A DNA stretch of 47,402 bases from Rhodocyclaceae bacterium (GTDB lineage Bacteria > Pseudomonadota > Gammaproteobacteria > Burkholderiales > Rhodocyclaceae). The stretch covers positions 1-47,402 of the forward strand of contig JARRBR010000005.1 of NCBI GenBank assembly GCA_029982755.1, in the 5' to 3' direction. Shown in pieces: positions 31,313 to 41,361 of the stretch; position 1 is the stretch's first letter; each line of letters starts with the position of its first letter. A model generated the notes under the pieces. It saw only the letters and a list, made by a program, of their open reading frames with translations, did not search any database and was not told where the DNA came from. A program made the position numbers and the translations under genes.

Positions 31313-32311
31313 TTACTTGAAGGGTTCCGGCCGCGGCGTCTCATTGCTCGACGGCGGCAGATGCGGCATCGCGATCTGCGGCAGCTCGCCGGTCAGCGTC
31401 TTCAGGAAGGCGACGATGCTGCCGATCTCGTCCTGGCTGTAGGTGCGGCCGAGCTGCAGGCGACCCATGATGTCCACCGCCTGCTCGAGGGTCTTGGCCT
31501 CGCCGTCGTGGAAGTACGGATAGCTCAGCTCGACGTTGCGCAGCGTCGGCACCTTGAAGTTGAAGCGGTCGGCATCGACGCCGGTCACTGCCGAGCGGCC
31601 CTCGGCAGGCGAGCTGCTGTTGTACGGCTCGACCACGCCCATGCGCTGGAAGGAGGTGCCGCCCGCCGCCGGGCCGTTGTGGCAGGCCACGCAGCCGCTT
31701 TCCTTGAACAGGGTGTAGCCGGCGAGTTCCTTGTCGCTGAGCGCCTTGTCGTCACCCTTGAGCCACTTGTCGAAGCGCGCGTTGGGCGTCACCAGCGTCT
31801 TCTCGAACTCGGCGATCGCATCGGTGATCATGTCGATGTCGATCCTGTCCTTGCCATAGACCGCCTTGAACTCGGCGACATAACCCGGGATCGACTGCAG
31901 GATGCCGACCGCCAGCGTGTGCGGCATGTTCATCTCGACGCCGGCCTGGATCGGACCGCCGGCCTGCTCCTTGAGGTCGGCCGCCCGACCGTCCCAGAAC
32001 TGCGCGATCGCGAGGCTGGAGTTGAACACCGTCGGCGAGTTCACCGGGCCGGCCTTCCAGCCGTGGCCGATGGAGGTCTTGAGGTTGTCGGTACCACCCA
32101 TGGACAGGTTGTGGCAGGTGTTGCAGGAGATGATCCCCGACATCGACAGGCGCGGCTCGAACCACAGCTTCTTGCCCAGTTCGACCTTGCCCGGATCCGA
32201 CACCTGCGCTGCCTCGATCGGTTGAATCGGCTCGTCACGCACCGTGGCCGCCCATGCACTCCCGGCGACAGCCAACGCAACCGCGACACCCAGCACCTTC
32301 ATCTTCGTCAT
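31313..32311 (-). CDS. ccp: Di-haem cytochrome c peroxidase
   Basis: The protein has 332 residues with a signal peptide (1-21, ending SAWAA). Two c-type haem motifs are present: CNTCH (Cys63, Cys66, His67) and CVACH (Cys207, Cys210, His211). Further family blocks are FWDGRAADLKEQAGGP, EMNMPHTLAV and PTLRNVELSYPYFHDGEAKTLEQAV. It reduces hydrogen peroxide in the periplasm with electrons from cytochrome c or a blue copper protein. Two inverted repeats about 100-140 bp upstream suggest control by a Fur-superfamily and an FNR-type regulator. Confidence 0.95.
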   Translation of the reverse strand: MTKMKVLGVAVALAVAGSAWAATVRDEPIQPIEAAQVSDPGKVELGKKLWFEPRLSMSGIISCNTCHNLSMGGTDNLKTSIGHGWKAGPVNSPTVFNSSLAIAQFWDGRAADLKEQAGGPIQAGVEMNMPHTLAVGILQSIPGYVAEFKAVYGKDRIDIDMITDAIAEFEKTLVTPNARFDKWLKGDDKALSDKELAGYTLFKESGCVACHNGPAAGGTSFQRMGVVEPYNSSSPAEGRSAVTGVDADRFNFKVPTLRNVELSYPYFHDGEAKTLEQAVDIMGRLQLGRTYSQDEIGSIVAFLKTLTGELPQIAMPHLPPSSNETPRPEPFK

Positions 32312-32408
32312 GACGCTTCTCCCAGATTGCTCAGCGAAATATGTTCAGCGGCCTGGCGGTCCTGTGTGCCGCGGCAGGCCTTGTATTTCTCCTCGCCTCC
32401 GGCATGGA

Positions 32409-32423
32409 TTAGACTACGTCTAA
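32409..32423. promoter_or_regulatory. PerR/Irr-like operator TTAGAC-TAC-GTCTAA
   Basis: A perfect 6-3-6 inverted repeat lies 98 bp upstream of ccp and 197 bp upstream of macA. Its TTAGA...TCTAA arms resemble PerR boxes and Irr control elements, so the Fur-superfamily regulator encoded next to ccp is the obvious candidate binder. Confidence 0.6.
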
Positions 32424-32435
32424 ACCTGGTAATTA

Positions 32436-32449
32436 TTGACCAAGGTCAA
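32436..32449. promoter_or_regulatory. FNR/ANR-type box TTGAC-CAAG-GTCAA
   Basis: A perfect 5-4-5 inverted repeat matches the FNR/CRP-family pattern TTGAnnnnnnTCAA. It lies 125 bp upstream of ccp and 12 bp from the preceding repeat. Oxygen-dependent control of ccp by FNR/ANR is well known in other proteobacteria. The 308-bp gap between ccp and macA holds these two sites and nothing else I can identify. Confidence 0.65.
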
Positions 32450-32619
32450 CGTTTACCCCGATACCGACTGAACCAAGCCGGACGATCGCAGTCTTCCGAC
32501 GGGCAGCCGGGCACGATCGCATGCTGCATTCCGATACAACGCCGGCGCGGCTGAAGCCGCTATTCTTGAGTCCGCAGATCAATCGGCGCTGTCGCCGGGC
32601 AGCCGCCCTCAGGAAGCTC

Positions 32620-33903
32620 ATGAACACCACTCCTCCCCCGCGCCGACCGGCGCGCCCGAACTGGGGCCGGCGCGGCCTGCTGATCCTCGTTCCCGCACTG
32701 CTCGCCGGCGGCTGGTATGCCTGGCCAAAGCTTTTCGGCACCCGCGACCCGCTCGGCGGCTACCAGTTTGCTGCCGTGCAGCGCGGCGACGTCGAGGACG
32801 TGGTCACCGCCACCGGTACCCTGCAGCCGCGCGACTACGTCGATGTCGGCGCCCAGGTATCCGGGCAGCTACGCAAGATCCACGTCGAGGTCGGCGACAC
32901 GGTGAAGGCCGGTGACCTGCTCGCCGAGATCGACCCCACGGTTTACCGCGCCCGCGTGGATGCCTCGCGCGCGCAGCTGAAGAACCTGCGCGCCCAGCTC
33001 AAGGATCGCGAGGCCCAGCTCACGCTGGCGCAGATCCAGTTGCGCCGCCAGCGCGCGCTGATGGCCGAGGACGCCACGACCAAGGAGAGCCTGCAGACGG
33101 CCGAGGCCTCGGCGCAATCCGCCGACGCCCAGCTCGAGGCCCTGCGCGCGCAGATCGAGCAGATCGAGTCCACGCTGCGCGCCGACGAGGCCAACCTGCA
33201 GTACGCGCGCATCCTGTCGCCGATGGCCGGCACCGTGGTGTCGATCACCGCGCGCCAGGGCCAGACCCTGAACACCAACCAGCAGGCGCCGGTGGTGATG
33301 CGCATCGCCGACCTGTCGACGATGACGGTGCAGACCCAGGTCTCGGAAGCCGACGTCAGCCGCCTGAAGCTCGGCATGGACGCCTACTTCACCACCCTGG
33401 GCGGCAGCGGCAAGCGCTGGGAGGGCAAGCTGGAGAAGATCGAACCCACGCCGACGGTGACCAACAACGTGGTGCTCTACAACGCGCTGTTCGACGTGCC
33501 CAATCCGGACGGCCGGCTGATGACGCAGATGACCGCGCAGGTGTTCTTCATCGTTGCCCAGGCGCAGGACGTGCTGCTGGTGCCGATGGCCGCGCTCGCC
33601 CAGGGTGCGGCGCGGGCGCCACAAGCGGCCGCCCCGGCGACGGCAAGCAACAGCGGTGCAGGCGCGAGCCGCGGCATGGGCCAGGGCCGCGGCGCCGGTG
33701 CGGCGGCAAGCGGGGCACCGCGTCAGGGCACGGTCAAGGTGGACGACGGCCGCGGTGGCGTGACTGAGCGCAAGGTCGAGCTCGGCGTCTCCAACCGCGT
33801 CCAGGCCCAGGTGCTGTCGGGCCTCGCCGAAGGCGAGCGCGTGGTCTCCGGTCTGGTCGTCGGCGGCGGCAACGGCCGACCGCAGATGACGCCGCGGCTA
33901 TGA
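32620..33903 (+). CDS. macA: MacA-like periplasmic efflux adaptor
   Basis: The ATG at 32620 follows an SD (AGGAAG), giving 427 residues; an upstream in-frame ATG at 32521 looks non-coding. A membrane anchor lies at about 17-38. Then come lipoyl half one ([20 protein letters not shown]), an alpha-hairpin coiled coil (about 105-195), lipoyl half two ([18 protein letters not shown]) and a beta-barrel with [20 protein letters not shown] Gly/Ala/Ser-rich insertion (about 358-398) precedes the membrane-proximal domain. It links MacB to a TolC-type channel. Confidence 0.92.
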   Translation: MNTTPPPRRPARPNWGRRGLLILVPALLAGGWYAWPKLFGTRDPLGGYQFAAVQRGDVEDVVTATGTLQPRDYVDVGAQVSGQLRKIHVEVGDTVKAGDLLAEIDPTVYRARVDASRAQLKNLRAQLKDREAQLTLAQIQLRRQRALMAEDATTKESLQTAEASAQSADAQLEALRAQIEQIESTLRADEANLQYARILSPMAGTVVSITARQGQTLNTNQQAPVVMRIADLSTMTVQTQVSEADVSRLKLGMDAYFTTLGGSGKRWEGKLEKIEPTPTVTNNVVLYNALFDVPNPDGRLMTQMTAQVFFIVAQAQDVLLVPMAALAQGAARAPQAAAPATASNSGAGASRGMGQGRGAGAAASGAPRQGTVKVDDGRGGVTERKVELGVSNRVQAQVLSGLAEGERVVSGLVVGGGNGRPQMTPRL

Positions 33904-35951
33904 AGCTCGACACCCTCCCGCCCCCCTTCGACGGCCCCCCCGCCGGGCACGGAGCCGACACTGCAGCGCGAACGCGCGCTGCGGGCGTGCGTTCGGCGCA
34001 GGAATGCGCGGGCGTGCCAGCGACCAGCACGCCGCTGATCGAGCTCGCGGGCGTCACCCGCAGCTTCTTCAACGGCGAGGTCGAGACCCGTGTGCTGCAC
34101 GGCATCGACCTGCAGATCTTCCCCGGCGAGTTCGTCGCCATCGTCGGCGCCTCCGGCTCCGGCAAGTCGACGCTGATGAACATCCTCGGCTGCCTCGACC
34201 GTCCGAGCAGCGGCAGCTACCGCTTCATGGGCGCGGACGTGGCCGCCTTCGACCGCGACGAACTCGCGCGCCTGCGCCGCGAGGCCTTCGGCTTCGTGTT
34301 CCAGAGCTACAACCTGATCGGCGGCGCCACCGCGCGCGACAACGTCGAGGTGCCGGCGGTGTATTCCGGCATGCCGCGCGAGGAACGCCATCACCGCGCC
34401 GAGGAACTGCTCGCCAAGCTCGGCCTGGCCGAGCGCATACACCACCGCCCCAGCCAGCTCTCCGGCGGCCAGCAGCAGCGGGTGTCGATCGCGCGCGCGC
34501 TGATGAACGGCGGCCGCATCATCTTCGCCGACGAGCCCACCGGCGCGCTCGACAGCCGGAGCGGCGCCGAGGTCATGAAGCTGCTGCACGAGCTGTCGGC
34601 CGCCGGCCACACCATCGTGCTGATCACCCACGAGCGCGAGGTCGCCGAACAGGCGCAGCGCATCATCGAGATCCGCGACGGGCGCATCGTCGCCGACCCC
34701 GGCCCGCGCCTGCCACAAGGGCCCGAGCCCGACTTCGCGCCCCACGTCGACCGCACCTCCTCGCTGTCGGACGTCCTCGAGGCCACCCGCACGGCGCTGC
34801 GTGCGCTGCGCGCCAACCTCTTCCGCGCCATCCTGACCCTGCTCGGCATCGTCATCGGCGTGGCCTCGGTGATCGCCATGCTGGCGATCGGCGACGGCGC
34901 CAAGCAGAAGGTGATCGATCAGGTCAGCGCGATGGGCACCAACCTGCTCACCGTGCGTCCCGGCGCGCCCAACACCCGCGGCCGCGACGCCCCCGCGACG
35001 CTGGTGATCGAGGACGTGCAGGCGATCGCCGCCCTGCCCAACGTGCTCGCCTCGGTGCCGGAGCAGGGCGGCACGATCACCGTGCGCGCAGGCAATACCG
35101 ACCACCGCACCAGCGTCAACGGCACCTCTGCCGACTACATCGTCGCGCGCAACTGGGCCCCGGCCAGCGGCACCTTCTTCAGCGCCGAGGACGAGGCGCG
35201 TTACGCCACGGTCGCGGTGCTCGGCCAGACCGTCGCCAATGCGCTTTTCCCCGGGCGCGACCCGGTGGGCGAGTTCATCCTGGTCAACAACATCCCCTTC
35301 CAGGTCACCGGCGTGATGACGTCCAAGGGCGCCACCCCCTGGGGCCAGGACCAGGACGACATCGTCTTCGTGCCCTTCACCACCGGCAGCCTGCGCATCA
35401 CCGGCCAGCGCTTCCTGCGCAACGTCACGGTCGCGGTCGATGACGTGGCGCAGATCGACGACACCCAGGCGGCGGTGAGCGCGCTGCTGCTCGCCCGCCA
35501 CGGCGTCGAGGACTTCCAGATCCGCAACATGGCCTCGGTGATCGACACCGTGTCGGAGACGCAAAACACGCTGACCGTGCTGCTCGGCACGGTGGCGGCG
35601 ATCTCGCTGCTGGTGGGCGGCATCGGCGTCATGAACATCATGCTGGTGTCGGTGACCGAGCGCACCCGCGAGATCGGCATCCGCATGGCCACCGGCGCGC
35701 GTACGAAGAACATCCTGCAGCAGTTCCTGATCGAGGCCCTGGTGGTGTCGGCGGTGGGCGGGTTGATCGGGGTCGCCGTCGGCCTCGGCAGCGCGGCGAC
35801 CATCGCCGCCTTCGGCACCGCCGTGCAGTACTCGCTGACGCCGGTGGTGCTCGCCTTCAGCTGCGCCTTCCTGACCGGCCTGGTGTTCGGCTACCTGCCC
35901 GCGCGCAAGGCTGCCCGCCTCGACCCGGTGGTCGCCCTCGCCTCCGAATAG
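33900..35951 (+). CDS. macB: MacB-like ABC efflux ATPase-permease
   Basis: The protein has 683 residues and overlaps macA by 4 bp (ATGA). A variable leader of about 45 residues precedes the ATPase (Walker [10 protein letters not shown], signature [16 protein letters not shown], Walker [14 protein letters not shown]). One helix ([23 protein letters not shown]), a large periplasmic MacB domain and a C-terminal FtsX domain with three helices and the TEREIGIR-like segment ([15 protein letters not shown]) follow. It is a mechanotransmission-type pump for macrolides, lipopeptides or siderophores; the substrate is unknown. Confidence 0.94.
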   Translation: MKLDTLPPPFDGPPAGHGADTAARTRAAGVRSAQECAGVPATSTPLIELAGVTRSFFNGEVETRVLHGIDLQIFPGEFVAIVGASGSGKSTLMNILGCLDRPSSGSYRFMGADVAAFDRDELARLRREAFGFVFQSYNLIGGATARDNVEVPAVYSGMPREERHHRAEELLAKLGLAERIHHRPSQLSGGQQQRVSIARALMNGGRIIFADEPTGALDSRSGAEVMKLLHELSAAGHTIVLITHEREVAEQAQRIIEIRDGRIVADPGPRLPQGPEPDFAPHVDRTSSLSDVLEATRTALRALRANLFRAILTLLGIVIGVASVIAMLAIGDGAKQKVIDQVSAMGTNLLTVRPGAPNTRGRDAPATLVIEDVQAIAALPNVLASVPEQGGTITVRAGNTDHRTSVNGTSADYIVARNWAPASGTFFSAEDEARYATVAVLGQTVANALFPGRDPVGEFILVNNIPFQVTGVMTSKGATPWGQDQDDIVFVPFTTGSLRITGQRFLRNVTVAVDDVAQIDDTQAAVSALLLARHGVEDFQIRNMASVIDTVSETQNTLTVLLGTVAAISLLVGGIGVMNIMLVSVTERTREIGIRMATGARTKNILQQFLIEALVVSAVGGLIGVAVGLGSAATIAAFGTAVQYSLTPVVLAFSCAFLTGLVFGYLPARKAARLDPVVALASE

Positions 35952-35960
35952 ATCCTGCCC

Positions 35961-37388
35961 ATGCCCGCCCGCCCCGTCCTGCGCACCCGCCTGCCGACCG
36001 CCACGCTGCTCCTCGTCTTCGTCGCCGGCTGCGCGCTCACCGAGCCCGTCGTCCGCCCCGAGCAGCCGCTTCCGGCGCAGTGGGCCGAGGCGGCGCCAGC
36101 CGCCACGATCGCCATCCACGACAGCTGGTGGCGGGACTTCGGTTCCCCGCAGCTCGACGCCCTCGTCGCCGAGGCGACGACCGCCGCGCCCGACCTGCGC
36201 ATCCAGGCCGAACGCGTGGTGCAGGCCGAGCTTGCGCTGCGCCAGGCCGGCGCCTCCCTGTTGCCATCGCTGAACGTGAGCGGCGACAGCGGCACGCGCA
36301 ATGTCGACAGCAATGAATCCAGTTCGACCGGCATCGACCTCGGCGCCAGCTACGAGATCGACCTCTGGGGCCGGATCGCCGCCGGCGTCGACGCCAGCCG
36401 CGCCGGTCTCGTGGCAACCCGCTTCGACTACGACGCGGCCCGCCTTTCGATCAGCGCCAGCGTCGCCACCACCTGGTTCCAGATCCTGGCGCTGCAGGAG
36501 CGCCTGGACATCGCGCGCCGGAACCTGGCGACCGCCGAGCGCGTGCTGCGCGTGGTTCAGGCGCGCTACGACAACGGCGCCGCCTCTGCGCTCGATCTGA
36601 GCCAGCAGCGCACCACGGTGCTCGCACAGCGCAAGGCGATCGAGCCGCTCGAGGTGCAGCTGCGCCAGACCCGCAGCGCACTCGCGATCCTGCTCGGGCG
36701 CAACCCGCAGGCCGCCATCCCGAGCGGCGAGCGTCTCGACGCGCTGACGATCCCGGCGATCGAGGCCGGCCTGCCCGCGGAGCTGCTGCTGCGCCGCCCC
36801 GACCTCGCCGCCAGCGAAGCCCGCCTGGCCGCCGCCGCCGCCGACATCGCCGCCGCGCGCGCCGCGCTGCTGCCTGCGGTCAACCTGTCGGCCGGTGGCG
36901 GGGTGGGCAGCGCCGCCCTGCTTTCGCTCGCCGACACCACACGCACGCTGTCGATCTCGGCCAGCGTGCTGCAAAAGATCTTCGACGGCGGCCGCCTGCG
37001 CGCCGAGGTCGACATCCAGCGCTCGCGCCAGCGCGAGCTGGTCGAATCCCACCGCCGCGCCATCCTCGGCGCGCTCAAGGAAGTCGAGGACGCGCTCGCC
37101 GACGGCACCCGCGACGCCAACCAGGAAGCCGCCGAGCGCGAGATCCTCGCCGAAGCCGAGCGCAGCCTGCGCCTAGCCGAACTGCGCTACCGCGAAGGCG
37201 CAGACGACCTGCTCACGGTGCTCCTCGCCCAGCGCACCCTGTTTTCCTCGCAGGAGCAACTCGCCCAACTGCGCCTGGCCCGGCTCACCGATGCGGTGAA
37301 TCTCTACAAGGCGCTCGGCGGCGGATGGAAGCATCCCGTCGGCGTCGACGCCAGCATCGCCACAAGCGCCGGACCGCGCAGCAACTGA
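35961..37388 (+). CDS. NodT-family outer-membrane efflux lipoprotein (TolC-like)
   Basis: The protein has 475 residues. The signal peptide ends in a lipobox VAGC (Cys about 24), so it is acylated, unlike E. coli TolC. Two repeats of long helices with outer-membrane-efflux motifs are visible (SWWRDFGSPQLDALV, DLSQQRTTVLAQR, ELLLRRPDLAASEARLAAA). It is 9 bp downstream of macB and completes a tripartite efflux pump. Confidence 0.94.
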   Translation: MPARPVLRTRLPTATLLLVFVAGCALTEPVVRPEQPLPAQWAEAAPAATIAIHDSWWRDFGSPQLDALVAEATTAAPDLRIQAERVVQAELALRQAGASLLPSLNVSGDSGTRNVDSNESSSTGIDLGASYEIDLWGRIAAGVDASRAGLVATRFDYDAARLSISASVATTWFQILALQERLDIARRNLATAERVLRVVQARYDNGAASALDLSQQRTTVLAQRKAIEPLEVQLRQTRSALAILLGRNPQAAIPSGERLDALTIPAIEAGLPAELLLRRPDLAASEARLAAAAADIAAARAALLPAVNLSAGGGVGSAALLSLADTTRTLSISASVLQKIFDGGRLRAEVDIQRSRQRELVESHRRAILGALKEVEDALADGTRDANQEAAEREILAEAERSLRLAELRYREGADDLLTVLLAQRTLFSSQEQLAQLRLARLTDAVNLYKALGGGWKHPVGVDASIATSAGPRSN

Positions 37389-37484
37389 ACCACGACGGCA
37401 GGTGATCAACCCTCCAATCACCACCACCCTCCACCTGCAGGATCGGCAACGGGAGGCGGGCCGGAACCTGGAGTCGATCTAAAA

Positions 37485-37503
37485 GTTATTGCGAATTGTT
37501 TGC
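37485..37503 (+). promoter_or_regulatory. Fur-box-like site upstream of siderophore receptor
   Basis: About 11 of 19 positions agree with the Fur consensus. It lies within a near-perfect inverted repeat TGCGAA-TTG-TTTGCA (37490-37504) in the only AT-rich stretch of the 231-bp gap before the receptor gene. The gap otherwise shows no gene. Confidence 0.5.
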
Positions 37504-37619
37504 ATTCCTGAAATACTTGCGCGCTCGATCAGCCAGCCACCTGAAGCGCGCGCCCGGGCGCACTCCGCATGCAGGAAGCCAGCCACTCATGACTTCCCGC
37601 CTCCCGGAGACTCGCCCCG

Positions 37620-39794
37620 ATGAAAGCCCCTTCCGCGCAGCGCTGCGGCGTTGACCGCAGGTCCGCAGCACGACCTTCCGCACACCCCCTGCTCCCGCTT
37701 GGCGCCCTGATGCTCGCCGGCATGTCGCTCGGCGCCCACGCCCAGTCCACCCCGGCCACCACGCTGCCCGCCGTGACCGTGCACGCGACCGAGGAAGCAC
37801 CGCAGGACGGCCACCGTGCCACCTCCACCCGCGTCGGCAAGGTCCTGCAAGACCCGCACGACATTCCGCAGGCAGTGACCACGGTCACCAATACGCTGAT
37901 GGAAGAGCAGCAGGTCGGCAGCCTCAAGGAAGCGCTGCGCAACGTCTCGGGCCTGTCGTTCAACGCCGCCGAGGGCGGCCGCTCGGGCGACAACATGAAC
38001 CTGCGCGGTTTCTACACCTTCGGCGACATGTACCTCGACGGCATCCGCGACACCGCGCAGTACAACCGCGAGACCTTCAACCTCGAGCAGATCGACGTGC
38101 TGCGCGGCTCGGCTGCCATGCTGTTCGGCCGCGGCCAGGCCGGCGGGGTCATCAACCAGGTCACCAAGACCCCGCTGCTCGGCAACCGTGGCAGGATCAC
38201 CGGCAGCGTCGGCACGGACGACTACCGTGAAGTGACCGGCGACTTCAACAAGGAGCTCGGCGATACCACCGCCGTGCGCCTGAACGTGATGAAGCGCGAC
38301 GAAGGCAGCTGGCGCAGCAACCCGGCCGACGGCGCCGAGCCCGAGATCCACCGCGAAGGCGTGGGCCTGAGCCTGGTCACCGGCCTCTTCACCGACAACG
38401 AGCTCACCTTCAACCACTACTACCTGAAGACGCGCGACAACCCGGACTACGGCATCTCCTTCGATCCGGCAACCAAGCGCCCGACGAAGAACTTCTCCGC
38501 CGACACCTTCTGGGGCACGAACAACACCTTCGACGACAGCGACACCTCGATGAGCTCGCTGGTGCACCAGTACAAGCTGTCCCCGCAGGCCGAGATCCGC
38601 ACCCAGCTGCGCCATGCGAGCTACGAGCGCGTGTACTGGGCGCAGGCACCCAATCGAACCGACGCCCCGAGCTTCGACGGCAGCACCGGCAGCGCGAAGG
38701 TGCGCAGCACGGACACCGAAAACCTCACGCTCCAGTCCGACCTCACGGCGCGCGCCGACCTGTTCGGCATGAAGCACGAGCTGCTCGCCGGCGTCGAATA
38801 CCTGAAGGAGGACTCCAGCCGTCGGAGCCTGCAGGATCTGGACCCGGGCGCGGGACGCTTCTACCGGCCGGGCGCGTTCACCTCGGCACCGGCGATCACC
38901 TACGAGGGCGACACCCTGGCCTTCTACGCGCAGGACACCATCGAGTTCGTTCCAAACTGGAAGCTGACCCTGGGCGCACGGCACGACTCGCTCGACGCCG
39001 AATACTCCAGCGCCAACTCGCCGCAACTCGACTTCAGCGAGACGAGCATCCGCACCGGACTGTCCTGGCATCCGACCGAATACACACACTACTACATCAG
39101 CTACAGCGACTCCTTCAGCCCGACCGCCGACCTCTACCAGCTCTCCGGCGGCGCCTTCCCGGCCGAGCGCAGCAAGGTCACCGAGCTCGGCGCCAAGTGG
39201 ATGTTGATGGAGGGCGACCTCGCCCTGCGCGCGGCGCTCTATCGCGCCGACAAGGAGTGGGAGCGCAACACCGACCTCGAGTCCACCGCCGCGATCCTGA
39301 CGAGGAAGCGCCGCACCGACGGCCTCGAGCTCGAGGTCGCCGGCCGGGTCACGCCCAACTGGGAAGTGTTCAGCGGCTTCTCGCTAATGGACGCGGAGAT
39401 CCTCGAAGTCGCCCCGGGCGCGGACGCGCGCCTCGAGGGCCAGCGCCCGCGCAACACGCCCAAGCTGACCTTCAACCTGTGGTCCACCTACGCGCTGGGT
39501 GGCGGCTGGAAGATCGGCGGTGGCGTGGAAGCCAAGAGCGACCGCTACGCCTATGTGCCGACCGCCGCGAATGCGGGCAGCAACTTCATCGACGGCAAGT
39601 TCTCCCCCAACACCGCCCCTGGCTACGCACGCTGGGACGCGATGCTCGCCTACGAACAGAAGAGCTGGGCCGCGCGCCTGAACGTGAAGAACGTGTTCGA
39701 CAAGGTCTATTACGACGCGGTGTACGACCAGGGCGGCTTCGCCATCCCCGGCACCGGTCGCGCCGTCATCCTGACCGGCGAATACAAGTTCTGA
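37620..39794 (+). CDS. TonB-dependent siderophore receptor
   Basis: The protein has 724 residues. The signal sequence is long (1 to about 41, ending GAHAQ). The plug domain (about 50-200) carries the TonB-box region TLPAVTVHA, DIPQAVTTVT, EALRNVSGLSF, NLRGF and IDVLRGSAAMLFGRGQAGGV. A 22-strand barrel follows and ends in the sorting motif VILTGEYKF. The plug pattern resembles catecholate siderophore receptors of the Fiu/FcuA type, but ligand cannot be proven. It follows a Fur-box-like site, and tonB-exbBD lie 8 kb upstream. Confidence 0.94.
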   Translation: MKAPSAQRCGVDRRSAARPSAHPLLPLGALMLAGMSLGAHAQSTPATTLPAVTVHATEEAPQDGHRATSTRVGKVLQDPHDIPQAVTTVTNTLMEEQQVGSLKEALRNVSGLSFNAAEGGRSGDNMNLRGFYTFGDMYLDGIRDTAQYNRETFNLEQIDVLRGSAAMLFGRGQAGGVINQVTKTPLLGNRGRITGSVGTDDYREVTGDFNKELGDTTAVRLNVMKRDEGSWRSNPADGAEPEIHREGVGLSLVTGLFTDNELTFNHYYLKTRDNPDYGISFDPATKRPTKNFSADTFWGTNNTFDDSDTSMSSLVHQYKLSPQAEIRTQLRHASYERVYWAQAPNRTDAPSFDGSTGSAKVRSTDTENLTLQSDLTARADLFGMKHELLAGVEYLKEDSSRRSLQDLDPGAGRFYRPGAFTSAPAITYEGDTLAFYAQDTIEFVPNWKLTLGARHDSLDAEYSSANSPQLDFSETSIRTGLSWHPTEYTHYYISYSDSFSPTADLYQLSGGAFPAERSKVTELGAKWMLMEGDLALRAALYRADKEWERNTDLESTAAILTRKRRTDGLELEVAGRVTPNWEVFSGFSLMDAEILEVAPGADARLEGQRPRNTPKLTFNLWSTYALGGGWKIGGGVEAKSDRYAYVPTAANAGSNFIDGKFSPNTAPGYARWDAMLAYEQKSWAARLNVKNVFDKVYYDAVYDQGGFAIPGTGRAVILTGEYKF

Positions 39795-39891
39795 TTCCTT
39801 CCACCCCGCGGGTCCGGCCCGGGCCCATGCGGCCCGGCCGGGCCGCATGTCTTTCCGGCGCCGGTCCTGTCCCGCTTTCCGCTGTCTCGCC

Positions 39892-41085
39892 ATGAACAAA
39901 CGTCCCATGAACAAACGTCAATTCCTGCGCACCACGGGCGGCCTGCTGCCGCTCGCACTGCTTCCGAGAACCCTGCTCGCCGCCGGCGTGCCGGCCATGC
40001 CGGACACCCTGCACCTGATCGCCGCCTGGCGCAGCCTGCACGACCTGACGCCCGACGGCAGCTCGCGCGGCGCCGCAGCGCGGGGCGCGACCGACTACGT
40101 CGGCATCCTCGTGCCCGACTGGCAGGCGGGCGTCGCCCGCATCCGCAGCGCGATCGCGGTCCCCGACCGCGTCCACGGCCTGCTGCCCGACCCCGACGGC
40201 GGCTTTCTCGTCTGCGCCAACCGCCCCGGCCCGTGGCTCATGCGCTGCGCCGCCGACGGCACGGTGCTCGCCCGCCGGGCACTCGAGGACGAGCGTAGCG
40301 GACGCACGCTCAACGGCCACGCCGTGTCTGACCCCAGTGGCGAGTGGCTGTACACCACCGAATCCGAAACCGGCTCCACCCTGGGCTGGATCGCCGTGCG
40401 CCGGCGCGACACCCTGCGCAAGGAGGCGGAATTCCCGACCCGCGGCATCGAACCGCACGAGCTGCTGTTCGACGCCGAAGGCAAGCTGGTCGTGGCCAAC
40501 GGCGGCATCCTGCGCGCCGCGGGCGACCGCAAGCGCGACCTCGACCGCATGGATGCATCCCTGGTGCGGCTCGACCCGAAGAGCGGCGAGCGCCTCGGCC
40601 AGTGGTGGCTGAAGGACAAGCGCCTGAGCCTGCGCCACCTCGCCCTCGGCTCGGCACCGGCGACTGGCGGGCGCACGCTGGTGGGCGTCGCGCTGCAGGC
40701 CGAACACGACGACCCCGCCGAGCGCGCCGCCGCCCCCATCCTCGCGATCTGGAACGGCGACACCCTGGAGATCCCCAGCCGCGAGACCATTGGCGCGGGC
40801 TACTGCGGCGACATCGCCACCGGCATGGACGGCGGCTTCTACCTCTCCGCCGAACGCAGCCACCGGGTGACGCGCTGGCATCCCGCCGCCCCGGAACGCC
40901 TGGAGGTGATCGCCGAGCTCAACAAGGCCGGCGCGCTTGCCGAACTTCCCCTCGACGGCACCCACGCCAGCCTGATCGGCTCGCCGCGCGGGCTCGGCTT
41001 CTGGCATCCGCAGCGCGACCCGGTCCTGCTGCGCTGGTCGGTGGAAATCGCACCCGACAACCACTGGGTCGCCGTGAGCGCCTGA
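39892..41085 (+). CDS. DUF1513-family periplasmic protein, iron-linked
   Basis: Two in-frame ATGs (39892 and 39907) open a 15-bp direct repeat (ATGAACAAACGTC), so the start is ambiguous; neither has a clear SD. The protein has 397 or 392 residues. The N-terminus (KRQFLRTTGGLLPLALLPRTLLA) is a signal of possible Tat type (KR, not RR). The body is beta-propeller-like with HGLLPDPDGGFLVCANRPG, NGHAVSDPSGEWLYTTESE and EPHELLFD, characteristic of DUF1513. Such genes usually sit in iron-uptake loci with imelysin-type proteins, which are missing here. It follows the receptor by 97 bp. Confidence 0.85.
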   Translation: MNKRPMNKRQFLRTTGGLLPLALLPRTLLAAGVPAMPDTLHLIAAWRSLHDLTPDGSSRGAAARGATDYVGILVPDWQAGVARIRSAIAVPDRVHGLLPDPDGGFLVCANRPGPWLMRCAADGTVLARRALEDERSGRTLNGHAVSDPSGEWLYTTESETGSTLGWIAVRRRDTLRKEAEFPTRGIEPHELLFDAEGKLVVANGGILRAAGDRKRDLDRMDASLVRLDPKSGERLGQWWLKDKRLSLRHLALGSAPATGGRTLVGVALQAEHDDPAERAAAPILAIWNGDTLEIPSRETIGAGYCGDIATGMDGGFYLSAERSHRVTRWHPAAPERLEVIAELNKAGALAELPLDGTHASLIGSPRGLGFWHPQRDPVLLRWSVEIAPDNHWVAVSA

Positions 41086-41124
41086 GCGCACACGCGTGCC
41101 CCGTCACGACCAAGGCCCATACCG

Positions 41125-41292
41125 ATGCTGATCACGACCCCCGACGTCCGCACCGCCGGGGAACTCGCTATCACACGCGACCTGCCCGCCCGCCCCGACT
41201 GGAGCCACAGCGGCGCGGGCGGCGGCCTCCAGGCCGCCCTCCATGTGCAGGTCCGGCCCCTGGGTGCGGGCCGACGCACTCTTTTGAGCTAG
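41125..41292 (+). CDS. Possible 55-residue protein between DUF1513 gene and feoB
   Basis: An ATG at 41125 opens a 55-codon frame with strong G/C third-position preference like its neighbours (MLITTPDVRTAGELAITRD at the start, ending TLLS). No SD is obvious and no family is recognised. It may be a real small gene, a decayed gene or a chance frame. It ends 19 bp before the Fur-box-like site of feoB. Confidence 0.3.
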   Translation: MLITTPDVRTAGELAITRDLPARPDWSHSGAGGGLQAALHVQVRPLGAGRRTLLS

Positions 41293-41310
41293 ATCAGCAA
41301 ATCAACAAAT

Positions 41311-41329
41311 ACGATCGATTATCATTCTT
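41311..41329 (+). promoter_or_regulatory. Fur-box-like site upstream of feoB
   Basis: About 11 of 19 positions agree with the Fur consensus, with the block ATCATT at 41321-41326. It lies in a short AT-rich stretch (41293-41335) that ends 26 bp upstream of the feoB ATG, consistent with iron repression. Confidence 0.5.
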
Positions 41330-41361
41330 TTGCCAAACCACTCCCCGGACTCCCTGCCGTC

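Noticed and set aside
33723-37052. 1109-codon open frame on the minus strand opposite macB and the efflux lipoprotein gene
   Set aside because: It lies fully antisense to three well-supported efflux genes. Its composition (Arg, His, Gly, Ala, Asp) is what high-GC codon bias gives on the opposite strand, and no motif is recognisable.
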